Below are positions 1 through 11,396 of a stretch of 64,000 nucleotides of DNA, piece by piece. Origin of the DNA: Gymnogyps californianus (taxonomy: Eukaryota; Chordata; Aves; Accipitriformes; Cathartidae). Position numbers and translations under genes: made by a program. The number at the start of each line of letters is the position of its first letter. Position 1 is the first letter of the stretch. The stretch is from positions 43,757,226 through 43,821,225 of the forward strand of contig NC_059500.1 in NCBI RefSeq assembly GCF_018139145.2, given 5' to 3'. The notes beneath the pieces were generated by a model. The model was not told where the DNA came from, searched no databases, and saw nothing but the letters and a program-made list of their open reading frames with translations.

Positions 1-2685
1 GGATCAGAAAGGAAAGAAACCTTGGCCTGCCTTAAGTCACTTATTTAGGAAACTCAGTTATTGCCCCGTTGTAGATGTGTGTCCTGCTTTTATTAAGAAG
101 GACAAAATGGAAGCTGAGAAATACAGAACTAGAGAAGGCTGACTTTCCCTTCTTACTTTAGAAGACATACTGAAATAAGGAGCAGTCCACAGGTGGTACT
201 GTCATAGCTGAGTCTGTGACGCCGTGGAGGCCTGGAAGGCTTCTTCTGGTTAAAAACACAGTGCAGTCAGTATTTTAATGCAAAGAACATGGATGTAACC
301 TCTGTGTAGGAAGTCTCACTTTTTCCTTCTAGCGTGCCTCCATAGGACTGCTTGCAGGTAGTTCGAAGGCTGGCTCTGACAGTGATGGAAACATGAAGAA
401 AGTTTTGAAGTGATTAATACACGAAGAAGGTTTTGAAACGATGCTGCCATTATGCAAGAACCCTTGATTCTGTCAGTGTATTCTATCTTAAATTTATTTT
501 ATATCTAGTGATTCTATATGATTTTTTTTTAAGCCAAAATATTGACAGGAATACATACCTCTCCATAACTTAATATTGGCTTTACATCAGTTCATCAGCT
601 TGCCTGTATTGCATGATATGGTACTCAGCTTGGTCAAAAACAGTAGTTACATGAACTCTTGACTTGAGTTCCCATGTGGTTTATATCCAAACTCAGGAAA
701 TCATACAAATTATAGCCAGAAAGACATACTAGGTTTATTGGCAAACCAATGCAGAGCATTCCCTATAGGGCATTTCTGTGTACTCTCTGCATTCTAATTT
801 AAATGACTTGAGCAACAGATCTCCCTGTTAAGAAAGCTGTTTCAGTATTGTGTAAATTTCATGGTCAAGAAGCTTTTCCCAGTCTGCTTAGGGTAATCCC
901 ACTATTCTTAAATATACTGTATGTGTAATACTAAGTACTTATTTGAATTTTGGAGTTTATGGCGCTCAAATATTTGGAGATGTTTATTATGTCCCGTTCC
1001 CTAAGCTGGTATAGCAAAACATACAAGCATGCAATATCTTTTTATGTCACTTCCATTATGCTGCTGATTAGTTTGACTGCCAGTCTTCCCCTATTTCTTG
1101 TTGAACTGTAATTCTGCTAATAAAGAATGGAATAAACAACCTGACATATCTGAATGGTTTCAGGAAAAATAATTTCTATCTTTTTATAGCAGGAATCTTC
1201 CACCTTTATGGATCATATTAGTTTCCATTTCATTCCCCTAAATCACTCTTACTGCCTTTGACATTTGGTTGAGAATAGGTTTAGGAAAGATTAGCTTGTC
1301 ATTACTACTGACATGGTTTTTGTGGAAATGCAGAGATTCATTTGTACTGGAGGCTGTGCTTAAAAAGAAACTTCAAATAAAAAATAAAATAATGTTAAAA
1401 AACCCTTAAAAATATTCTGTAATAAAAATATTTTTACCAACTTAAGAAAAAATGCTTTCAGTGATCCAGTATTTTGTATGAAGACAGAAGAATCTTGCCT
1501 CTTTGAAGTGCCTGATTGTTTTGAGTTACAGTCCTTTCTGGGACAGCTGATATTCTTGATACATCCAGCAGATGAAACAGAGGTTGGGTAGCAATCATTA
1601 TTCCTGTAGATTCAGTCCTGGCAGCAATGAATAATAGTACTCTTGTCATTGCAATCTTGTTTTAAATTTCGGTGCTACATCAACGTATTGCTAAATCCTT
1701 GATTCTTAATGTGGAAGAGTCATACATACATACATGCATATATAGATAAGTATATATGTGCATGTAAGTGTATATTTTTATGTAATGAATAGTATTTGTG
1801 GGGAAATGCACATAGAGCTTGAATATATATTCAGAAAGCAAAAGGTATTTGATATTGTATTCTATTTGGGAGATGCTGTATTTTTTTGGGACAGTATTTT
1901 TATGAGGTTTACTACTGCTGAAAATTGAACATTCAGCTTTTCTTCACAGAAAGGTGAAAATGCAACAAATTGTTAGGTTTGTAAAATCTTGGGAGTGTTT
2001 CTTGTTTTGAAAATTTGCAAACTACAGCACATACATTATTATTGCTATGAAGGCTATCTCAAACATCTACCCAGCCATGTTACGAATGTGTGTGTGTGTA
2101 ATGGGAAAAGCTGAAGAACAACAAAAAAGCTTTGACTACTCTTGCTGTAGTCATTCTTACTGTGGTTGTTTCTGCTATGCAGGCTCAGAGAAGTTTTTCC
2201 TTGAAATCGTCAGGTCAGTTCACGGTGAGAATATCAGAACAATTGCAGAAAATATTTATGAGCATCCATGAATAGCCCTGGTGGTAGCACCATACGCCAT
2301 TGCTGGTTGAAAATTAAGAATAATGTGGAATTAGTCTGAAATCAAGTGTTAGTGCTTTTATATATGCACTATAACAACCTCAGTCAAACACATTATGGAG
2401 GGCTTGTGTAGTTAACAACTCCTTCCTTCTCAAAAGAAAGTAATTATCTAACCAGGGAGGCTGGGGAATTCCTGAGATCACTCTAAACAGGTTGTCCTTT
2501 TTTGATGTTCTCCATGTGTTTGGCATAAAACCATGAGCTTTCCTGTTTTTACATGAAATGGAATAAACTTCTGTGTACCAGATTATGCATGTCTGCCATT
2601 CTTTCTAAGAAAAAAAAAAAAGAATTCCTTTTTATTTTTGAATTGTTGAAACATGTAGTTTCTTTTACCAGAAATTGTGGCGTCA
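1..2685. other. Intergenic, no gene seen
   Basis: AT-rich DNA with A/T runs and one microsatellite. The open frames here are under 80 codons and have no recognisable domain. Confidence 0.7.
1720..1780 (+). repeat. CATA/TATG-rich microsatellite
   Basis: An imperfect run of CATA units followed by TATATATGTGCATG-like sequence. Low-complexity purine-pyrimidine alternation. Confidence 0.75.
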
Positions 2686-2690
2686 CTGGT

Positions 2691-3271
2691 TGTTGTGGTT
2701 TAACCCCAGCCGGCAACTAAGCACCACGCAGCTGCTCGCTCACTCCCCCACCCAGTGGGATGGAGAGGAGAATCGATAAAAGACCCAAAACTCATGGGTT
2801 GAGATAAAGACAGTTTAATAGGACAGAAAGGAAGGGAAATAATGATGATAATAATAATAAATTGACAATAATAATAAAAGACTTAGAATATACAAAACAA
2901 GTGATGCACAATGCAATTGCTCACCACTTGCCGACCAATGCCCAGTTAGTTCCCAAGCAGCGATCTGCTCCTCCCAGCCAGCTCCCCCCAGTTTATATAC
3001 TGGGCATGACATCATATAGTATGGAATATCCCTTTGGCCAGTTTGGGTCAGCTGTCCTGGCTGTGTCCCCTCCCAGCTTCTTGTGCCCCTCCAGCCTTCT
3101 TGCTGGCTGGACATGAGAAGCTGAAAAATCCTTGACTTAGTATAAACACTGCTTAGCAACAACTGAAAACATCAGTGTGTTATCAACATTATTCTCATAC
3201 TAAATCCAAAACACAGCACTATACCAGCTACTAGGAAAAAAATTAACTCTATCCCAGCTGAAACCAGGATG
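2691..3271 (-). mobile_element. Solo ERV LTR (ERVL-type, avian family), copy 1
   Basis: On the minus strand the element reads TGTCCTGGTTTC-like at its start and GGTTAAACCACAACA at its end, the typical ends of a widespread avian LTR family. A TATA-like TTTATATA in plus orientation is at 2992-2999, and the poly(A) signal ATTAAA is near 2813 on the minus strand. The flanks CTGGT (2686-2690) and TTGGT (3272-3276) look like a 5-bp target duplication with one change. No gag, pol or env interior is attached, so it is a solo LTR. The ERVL assignment is from memory. Confidence 0.85.
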
Positions 3272-5674
3272 TTGGTAAAGATCTGCAAGTGTTTGGGGAC
3301 TGCTGGCTCATGACATATCTGATACAGTGAAATTCTCTTTTCCATATTTTCTCTTACAGTATATGTTGTCAGTTTCTCTCAGATAATGTAGATCTACCTG
3401 ATTGAATATTCTGGTTTTTAACCTGACTTTCTGTATATTTCTCCAGATGAGAAAATAGTATCTTCCCTCCAGACCATATGTTTCTCCAGATATTGCAAGT
3501 GTGACATTGGGAAAGGAGGAAAATTCAAATTAATATCTGGCAGAAAAAGAATTATTTCAAGGTTAGAAATTTGTTTGTTTTTCCATAGCTGGGGCCAGGT
3601 GAGGCAAAGGTTTAGTCTCAGAAATATTTGTTGGGGGGATGATCACTTTTTTTTTAGCATTAACTTTTTGTGTTCCCACAGTGCCTAGGAGCTCATGCTA
3701 CAAGACAGGACAATGTTAAGTACTGTCAAGAACAAAATGGACAGGATCATGTATTCCAGAAGTTCATCATTTGTGTGCTTTTAAACAGTCTTTGACTTTG
3801 AGCTAACTTTCTTTGAGTTTGTATTTCTAGGTGGTGTACAACCAAAAAAGCTGTTACTACAGAAACAAAAATTAGCCTGCTGTGAATATCCCTAGACTAT
3901 CTGTCTACTTACTTGGACAGCCAGATAAGTAAGGGAAAAAATGGTAGGAAAAAGATGAGTATCTGCTGCTGGAGGTACTAATTGGTGACTGTTTAAAACC
4001 CACTTCAGAAATTTCTCTTTTACTTTAAGAAAATACATGGTTTCCTTAGGAACAAATCAGATATAAACCAGAATCAGATCTGAGGTAAGCTTTCTAGAAT
4101 AGCATTCATGAGTCCCTTTCTTCTCTGCTGATGTAAAATAAATCAGCATGCATGTCTCTTCTCTTTTTTGACAACATTTTAGAGCACTTCTGTGTGGTAG
4201 CATGCTGCAAAATTGCATGCTGTAAATGTAACTTTTAGAGATGTAAGAATTTCAGCTGGTTCTTTTTCAAAGGCAAACCACTGTGGACAAATGATATACA
4301 TATATCTCTGAAGGAGGTTTTATGCAGTAATAAGAGGAGGGGGGAGTATTAAGCTTGAGGACAGGCAGCAAATGTATAAAGTTCAAAGAAAATGCATACC
4401 AAAACAATTACTGAAAGTAACAACATTGGCCATTTTAAAATACAAGTGTTATGCATTCGAGTATTATGGAGAAAATATTCAGCTTCATTGTATATATTTG
4501 TTTAGAGTGAGACGTTTGGGGCCATGCTATGCAGGTATATCACGAAAAATGAACAGTAGAGCAGATAGAAATGCTACTTTTAAAAAACATTTGTTTTTAT
4601 ACATGCATTTCATATCTCCTCATAGTTCTGAGAGATAATCCACAAAAATGGTCGTTGTTATTTTTTTTTTTAAATATCTTTATTCATTTATTTTTCAAAG
4701 GTTTCAGTCCATATCAAACCTGGTTTTGAGCAGCTGTTTCTTTTGCTATGGTGCAGCTCTGTAACCAAGCAGTAGAGGGCATTCTTTCTTTACGAGATGG
4801 CACTAGTTCCTTTAAAAGACTAGTGTTTTATTTAGCAGGGTCCTTTCTGTCTTTAAATGTAGCCCATTCACATGTAGATACTGGAGACAGGATAAAGGGA
4901 TAATTCTTACCTCAAATGTGCAATACACTCCTTAGGGTTGAGTAAATAGTTACTATGGTTAAAATGGTACATATTTTTAATTATTTCATAGAGTATTTTT
5001 GGATAAATGAAAGATTATATACTTGTTATTCAAATTCACTCTGCAGCATTTTTCACAAATTCAGTTCTCTCAAAACCTGAGCTACTTCAGTTGGCTATGA
5101 TCAGTCAATAATCCTAACCAAAGCATTTTCAACTGCACTTACAGCAAACTGCTCACATTGACAGCAGCACCTGGGTAGGTATTTTGAGAGCATGTTCAAA
5201 TGGAGTTGTTGGGGACTGTATTAAAATTCCAGTGGGTATGTTTGTTTTTCACAGGTTTTGACATTGTCTTCACCCAGCCCTGTTTGAGATTAAATTTAGT
5301 GTGGTGTCTTCCTCTCCCACTTGGAAAATGCTATCTCATCTGGGGGAAATGATGCACTGGGGGCTAGACCCCTCCCTTCTGAAGTTGGTAACTTCCCTCC
5401 TCCATTCAGTTGTCCGGAGACTGTCCAGTCAGAGCCCCGCGTTGGAGAGCAGTAGGGGGCTGCACCCCCAGAGCAAAAGGCTAATTGGCAGTGGCTGTGG
5501 ACTACCTTTCTGGTGCTGTTGAATGCTGCTCTCCCCTTACCAAAGAACTGGCTACATGCTGGGTACTCTGAGAGTATGTTTTTAAGTGTTCCTCTGTTGC
5601 GAGGAGATTGAGATTTTTTTCTTCTTTTTAAATTGGGTGAAACCGAGGTGACTAAATGGCTTCTGAATTTGGAC

Positions 5675-5729
5675 ATTAGGCATAGGCAGATCCGTCATAG
5701 GCATGGGTATAGATTAGGCATAGGCAGAT
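5675..5729 (+). repeat. Short tandem duplication, 38-bp period
   Basis: The 17-mer ATTAGGCATAGGCAGAT occurs exactly at 5,675-5,691 and 5,713-5,729, with a related CATAGGCATGGGTAT piece between. A small local duplication. Confidence 0.8.
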
Positions 5730-5978
5730 TCATTATATTGCAGATTTCATTTCAGAAGATGGCTATTTTAGTGAGTCTAGCACCTTCTGTGTCACTAGAT
5801 GGTGCAGAATCACAGGTGAGGTATGAAACAGCACAGACTACAAAATGTTTCTGTATATATGCACTTTAATAACATCAGGAAAACAAAAAGATCTGATACT
5901 AGAGATTAAAATGTTTACTTTTTAAATTCGAGGCTGCATATTGCAATTATATGTGCAATGTTGCATCTGAACACATGA

Positions 5979-6020
5979 AAATAAAACTCCTTCCCATGGC
6001 ATTGGCCTACTGATTCATAT
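5979..6020 (+). repeat. 42-bp direct repeat, left copy
   Basis: Starts AAATAAAACTCCTTCCCATG and matches 6,545-6,586 with 4 differences in 42 positions. The copies are 566 bp apart. It may be part of an unrecognised repeat family. Confidence 0.75.
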
Positions 6021-6544
6021 CTGCTATTTTATAATTTTTCCCTGATGTTGTTTGGTCATCAACAGTGCATAACCTCACCGTATATTAAAAAGAAACACCA
6101 TGGGAAAAGTTATAGTTGAGAAATGTAGGAAGAAGCCTGACGAGACAAACAACAGAATGTGATCTGATAAACCACTACTCTGCTTATGACATCTGATTTT
6201 ATTTGATGTTTGGTTGAGTTATTGTTTTAATTTTGCACCAGTTTTGCTTCAGAAACAAACCAACTGTTTTGTTTTTGTATAGTACTCCTGTCAGACTCTT
6301 CTTAGAACAAATTTTTGATCTCTATTTCGGGAATTTTCTCCAACTTGGTAAAAGAAGTTTTACTGTTGATATTTGTTTGCTTTTTTAAAAAACATTAGTG
6401 TTTAATTAGTATAAAATTCTGAATGAAAGAAAAAGCTTTTGTTCCCTGGAAAAGGGAGACCCCAGCAGGTAGTGCCTCTTCAGCTGGTTAATAGTTCTTC
6501 TGGTATTACAAACCTTCAAAATAGTTACTTAAGATAGTATCTGC

Positions 6545-6586
6545 AAATAAAACTCCTTCCCATGTCACTGGACTACTGATTCACAT
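6545..6586 (+). repeat. 42-bp direct repeat, right copy
   Basis: Pairs with 5,979-6,020. The sequence outside the 42 bp does not obviously continue to match. Confidence 0.75.
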
Positions 6587-9500
6587 AACATTTCCTGGCT
6601 ATTTTGATTTTAAATAAACAGCATTTGCTTGCATAACCTTGAAACATTCAGGAATTTGACTCTGCAAAACAACACTTACTATTTCTGAGCAGAAGACAAG
6701 TGAATTTGGGCACATCTAGACTCTAATTATGTGTAAAAGAATAAAATAATCCTGAAAAGTGAATATCACAGACAGCTGTGGAATTGTGAAGACGGTTTTG
6801 AGGATGGAACTTCTACTGTCTGTTGCTTAGCTGGAATATCTGCCCTATGTTTTTTCTTTGTTATGAATGGATTTGCAAAGAGAGTATCAGAGAAGGGTCA
6901 TCTTAGTGTCACAATAGAGTAATGGGAACAAACGTTACTCCCAGCTGAAAACTGGCGTTTGTGGAGAAGGCTCACGGACTTGAGATGAAAAAGGGCTTTC
7001 TGTGGAAAATTAACCTGAAAAAAAGCCCCCAAACAAACCCTTTTTTTATATGGAGAGGGAGAATTATGCTTAGAATTCGTTCAATGAAAAGCCCAATGAG
7101 CACTTCTGGTGCAAAGAAAGGTGATGGGAGTGCAGAGCGAGGAGTATTGGTGAGACAAGAGAAAGCAGGATCTCTTTGTAAAATGAAAAGCTATGAGGTG
7201 GGTCATCTGACTAATCATCTGGAATATGGATTGGTAGGCTCCATCCTATGGCTTCTATCCCAGGTAATAACGCGGGAAAAGCTGAAGGAACATGGAAAGG
7301 TCTTTAGACCAGCTACTGGATTTGGTGAGCTACAGGTCAATTAGATGAAGGAATGCAACATTTATGGGTCTTGGCAAGTTCTGATGCCTCGTTGCTCAGC
7401 ACTGGCAGTTCTATACTTATAACAGTTCTGTAGGCAGTTTTCCCAGTGAAAGAACTCCCATAGGTTCCTAGGAAGTTGAGCAATAATTTAACGGGATTTT
7501 TTAGTGCTTGTATTTTTTTATTTGTGTACAGATAGAAGAATTTAGTTTTAAGATCAGTCCATGAAAGTTAGTGGACTGCAGTCAATTTGCTCAAAACCAG
7601 AAAAGAAGTCTGGGGTGAGAAGATAGTTCAATGCAGGTGTCCCAAGTTCTGCATGCTCTGCTTTAAACACTGGTCCGTCTCAGTTTCAACTGTGGCATAC
7701 TGCTTTTTCCTTTAAAGTAGGAAGATTGAAATCTTGACTGTGCATTGGGCTGCTTCTCCAGCGAGCTTAGCACTTGGTAGACTCAAAGCTTTGGGTGGAA
7801 AGTATTTAACAGATTAACTAGGAGATGGAAAGTTCTCTAAATAAAATACTCTTGAGTCTAATGTTAATGGTGTACATAGTTCATCGGTATTGCTCTTTAT
7901 ATGACATCAGAGGTCCTGAGCACAAATGGAAAAGAAAAAAACCAGACTGCATTACAGTACCATAGTATATCAAGGCTGGCTGTCTTGGGACTCAAAAGGT
8001 AGCGTGATCTTAAACTTCTAAAAACCGTGTACTAATGCTGAAGTAATGATGTTATCTATCCTGAATGTTAACCCACAACAAAATCTCTGTCATCATCCTG
8101 AAAAGCACTGCATTCTCTATTATATTTGATTTTTTTTTTCAGGAAAAAATGGCACTAGCAAACATTAAACATTGTGTTTAAATATTAAACATCAAAGTGC
8201 ACCATGAATTTTTAATAAGCCAATTAACAAAGAAATACCTCCATTTGTTTCTGTGCAAATGTAAGGGTAGCACAAAGAGTTCAGCAGGCAGAATGTCAGC
8301 TGCAATGAAAGGAAAGGACAGCATTATGAAACAAATCTGCAGCTCACAGAAGGCACATTATTAAACCCAAATAATACTCTGAAGAAATGGAGAGCCTGGG
8401 ATTTTTAAAAAATCTTAATTTTGGAAAATGGTTGAAGGATATAAAGTTTAAATCTCTAAAGGTTCATTAAGAGGAAATTAGTGCCCTAACTTGTAAGTGA
8501 CATGACTTACCTCTAACATTAAAGAGATGAGTGTTGCAGAAGAGCAGAATAGCAAATTGTGTAGCTGTAGCTTTTCACAAAATGGGGAAGTATTTCTTCA
8601 AGATGTTATTGCAGACTCCTGTTGCTGGTACTGTCAGGCAAATTCGTATGATAGCTTGTTATTGTAAGGCTCTTTCCAAAATACAGACCCTTCTCCACCT
8701 GGCAAAGTACTGGGAGGTTCTGCCTCTGGAAAGCTATGAACGTAAATGGGAGCACATTTGTAAGAAGGAATTTCTTTCATTTGACACAATTAACATGGAA
8801 ATGCCTTGCCTCTAGCTATCTTTGAGGCTAAGATGAGCACTTGTGAAAGAGATGTTTAATAAGGAGAACATGAAGTTTATGAGGTGGGACAAAATCTGAA
8901 ACAGTCTTATTTCTGGGCAAAGGCCTCCTGGTTGGGTTGCATGACACTGTGTGCACGTGGCATCATTCCAGGAATCTGTGGTTTCAGCGTTGAAGTACTG
9001 TAGCAGGTGAAGGCTAACACAAAGATCTTAACATGTAAGAACAGTACTCTTCCCCTCCTAAACCCATAGCTCATAGAACATGTTGAGAAAATAAGGAATT
9101 CCTGGTGTTAACTTGTTTTTATTTTTACTTCTTTTTTAAACTGTGAAATTGAAGGGGTAGGAATAAATTTCATGTGTAGAATGATTATTTGTGTCGGCAG
9201 TGCAGATTTTCACAGCTTCCACTGAAGCACCTGTTGTTTTTCATCATCTAAGACAAAATGTGGGACTTAATACAGCCTGGGTTTCCCCATTCCTTCTATT
9301 GATTGTTTTCTACTGCCGAGGCAGGAAAGATCTATCCCATCACTGAATTCCAGTTCAAGAACACCTGATACATTCACTGTTTTTTAGCTTACTGGGAGCA
9401 TAAAACTATGTTTTTCCTAGTGCCAAAACATGGTTGCTGTGGTTTATAACCATTTTTTCTTCCCAGTACCTTTTGAACTTCTAAAAATCTACTGGACTAG

Positions 9501-10320
9501 GCTTCATCTAGTCTTAACTTTGAACTCTTCTCTTCTCCCTTTGTCTCAAGTAGACACACATACCCTCCTCCTTTCCCAACACCCTCTCAAATCATCCCTC
9601 AAAATAATAATAAAAAAAAAGCCTTTTAGTCTGTTAACTTTTTGAAGGCAATGCGACATTAAGAACATCAATTAGCATAGCAGAATGATGCTAAAGTGTT
9701 TCCCTTCATGAATATCCTGCATGAAATAGCCCCAAGAACAAGCTGTTCTTTTTTGCTATTAGAGCACTGCTTTTTCTGGCACTTAATACCTCACTGAACT
9801 CCATTGTTATTTTACAAGACCTTCAAAAATTGCCTTGAGTCTGCTATATTAAAGCCATAGACTTAAGTGCAGAGCTTTGTGCTGTTCTTTTCTGCTCAAA
9901 GCAGTCAGTCTCTGCACGACTCTCAATTTGCTATTCATTATGTATGAATAGCACTTACATATATACTGGAAATCTACAGTACTTATGATGGGATCTCAAC
10001 AGATGCAGAGGAGAGATTTTTCATGTTTTCATGGTGTAATTGGGTTACCTTAAAACACACAGGAATTGCTAGCATAGGCTCCTGTCGTAAAAATTGTGTA
10101 AAGTTTGCAGGACCTAAACGGGTGGTATTGTTCCCTCTTCTTTTTGTGTGGTGCCTATGAGCAGAAAGAGCTTTTCATTTGTTACCTCCTTTCAGTTCCT
10201 GCTATTGAAATACAGATGGAACTAAGTACATGGGAAGAAAGATGTTCTGATTGTAGAACAGTCAATGTGGTTCAAATAGTTTGGACTGATCATTTCCTAT
10301 TATGTTGATGGTTATGGCTC

Positions 10321-11396
10321 TGTGGTGGGTTGACCTTGGCTGGATGAAAGGGGGGTGAAAAAATACGACAAAAGGGTTGTGGGTCGAGATAAGGACAGGG
10401 AGGGATCACTCACCAATTACCGTCATGGGCAAAACAGACTCAACTCAGGGAAATTGATTTAATTTAATGTGGTAATGAGAAATAAAACCAAATCTTAAAA
10501 CACCTTGCTCCCACCCTTCCCTTCTTCTGGGCTCAACTTCACTCCCAAATTCTCCACCTCCTCCCCCGAGCAGTGCAGGGGGATGGGCAATGGGGGTTGC
10601 GGTCAGTTCATCACACGTTGTCTCTGCCGCTCCTTCCTTCTCACTCTCTTCCCCTGCTCCAGCGTGGGATCTCACCCATGGGATACAATACTCCACAAAC
10701 TTCTCCAACGTGGGTCCTTCCCACAGGCTGCAGTTCTTCACACACTGCTCCAGTGTGGGTCCCTTCCACATGTACTTTGCACAGGGTGCAGTCCTTCAGG
10801 AACAGACTGCTCCAGCGTGGGTCCCCCACGGGGTCACAAGTCCTGCCAGCAGACCTGCTCCAGCATGGGCTCCTCTCTCCACGGGGCCACAGGTCCTGCC
10901 AGGAGCCTGCTCCAGCGCGGGCTTCCCACAGGGTCATGGCCTCCTTCGGGCATCCACCTGCTCCGGCGTGGTGTCCTCCACGGGCTGCAGGTGGATATCT
11001 ACTCCACCGTGGACCTCCATGGGCTGCAGGGGGACAGCCTGCCTCACCAGGGTCTTCACCACGGGCTGCAGGGAAATCTCTGCTCCAGCGCCTGGAGCAC
11101 CTCCTTCCCCTCCTTCTTCACTGACCTTGGTGTCTGCAGAGCTGTTTCTCTCCCATATTCTCACTCCTCTCTTTTGGCTGCTGTTGTGCAGCACTTTTTT
11201 TCCCCCTTCTTAAATACGTTATCACAGAGGCACTTCCACCTTTGCTGATGGGCTCTGCCTTGGCCAGAGACGGGTCTGTCTTGGAGCCAGCTGGCATTGG
11301 CTCTGCCTGACATGGGGGAAGCTTCTGGCATCTGCTCATAGAAGCCACCCTTGTAGCCCCCCTGCTACCAAAACCTTGCCATGCAAACCCAATACA
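10321..11396 (-). mobile_element. Long solo LTR (about 1.1 kb), copy A
   Basis: In plus orientation it starts TGTGGTGGGTTGACC and ends ATGCAAACCCAATACA, and it aligns along its length with the copy at 43,314-44,462. TATTTAAG on the minus strand (11,209-11,216) would be the promoter TATA box, so the LTR points leftwards. The middle (about 10,660-11,090) is GC-rich and made of degenerate units of about 45 bp, each with a CTGCTCCAGCGTGGG-like core. Flanks GGCTC and GGTTG give at best a poor 5-bp duplication. It lacks about 50 bp near its left end that copy B has. I recognise it as a common avian LTR but cannot name the exact family. Confidence 0.82.

Larger units (their letters stand above)
3277..10320. 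other. Intergenic, no gene seen
   Basis: AT-rich DNA with the 42-bp direct repeat and the 38-bp-period duplication. A more GC-rich patch at 5,290-5,560 holds open frames on both strands (73-126 codons), but I recognise no repeat family or protein. A 127-codon frame at 6,961-7,344 starts at GTG and has no recognisable domain. Confidence 0.6.

Noticed and set aside
5296..5676. 126-codon minus-strand frame
   Set aside because: Lies in a slightly GC-rich patch with an overlapping plus-strand frame and no recognisable protein features.
10505..11248. 247-codon open frame and overlapping long frames on both strands
   Set aside because: All lie inside the GC-rich tandem part of an LTR that occurs again at 43,314-44,462. 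They start without gene context and are repeat-derived.
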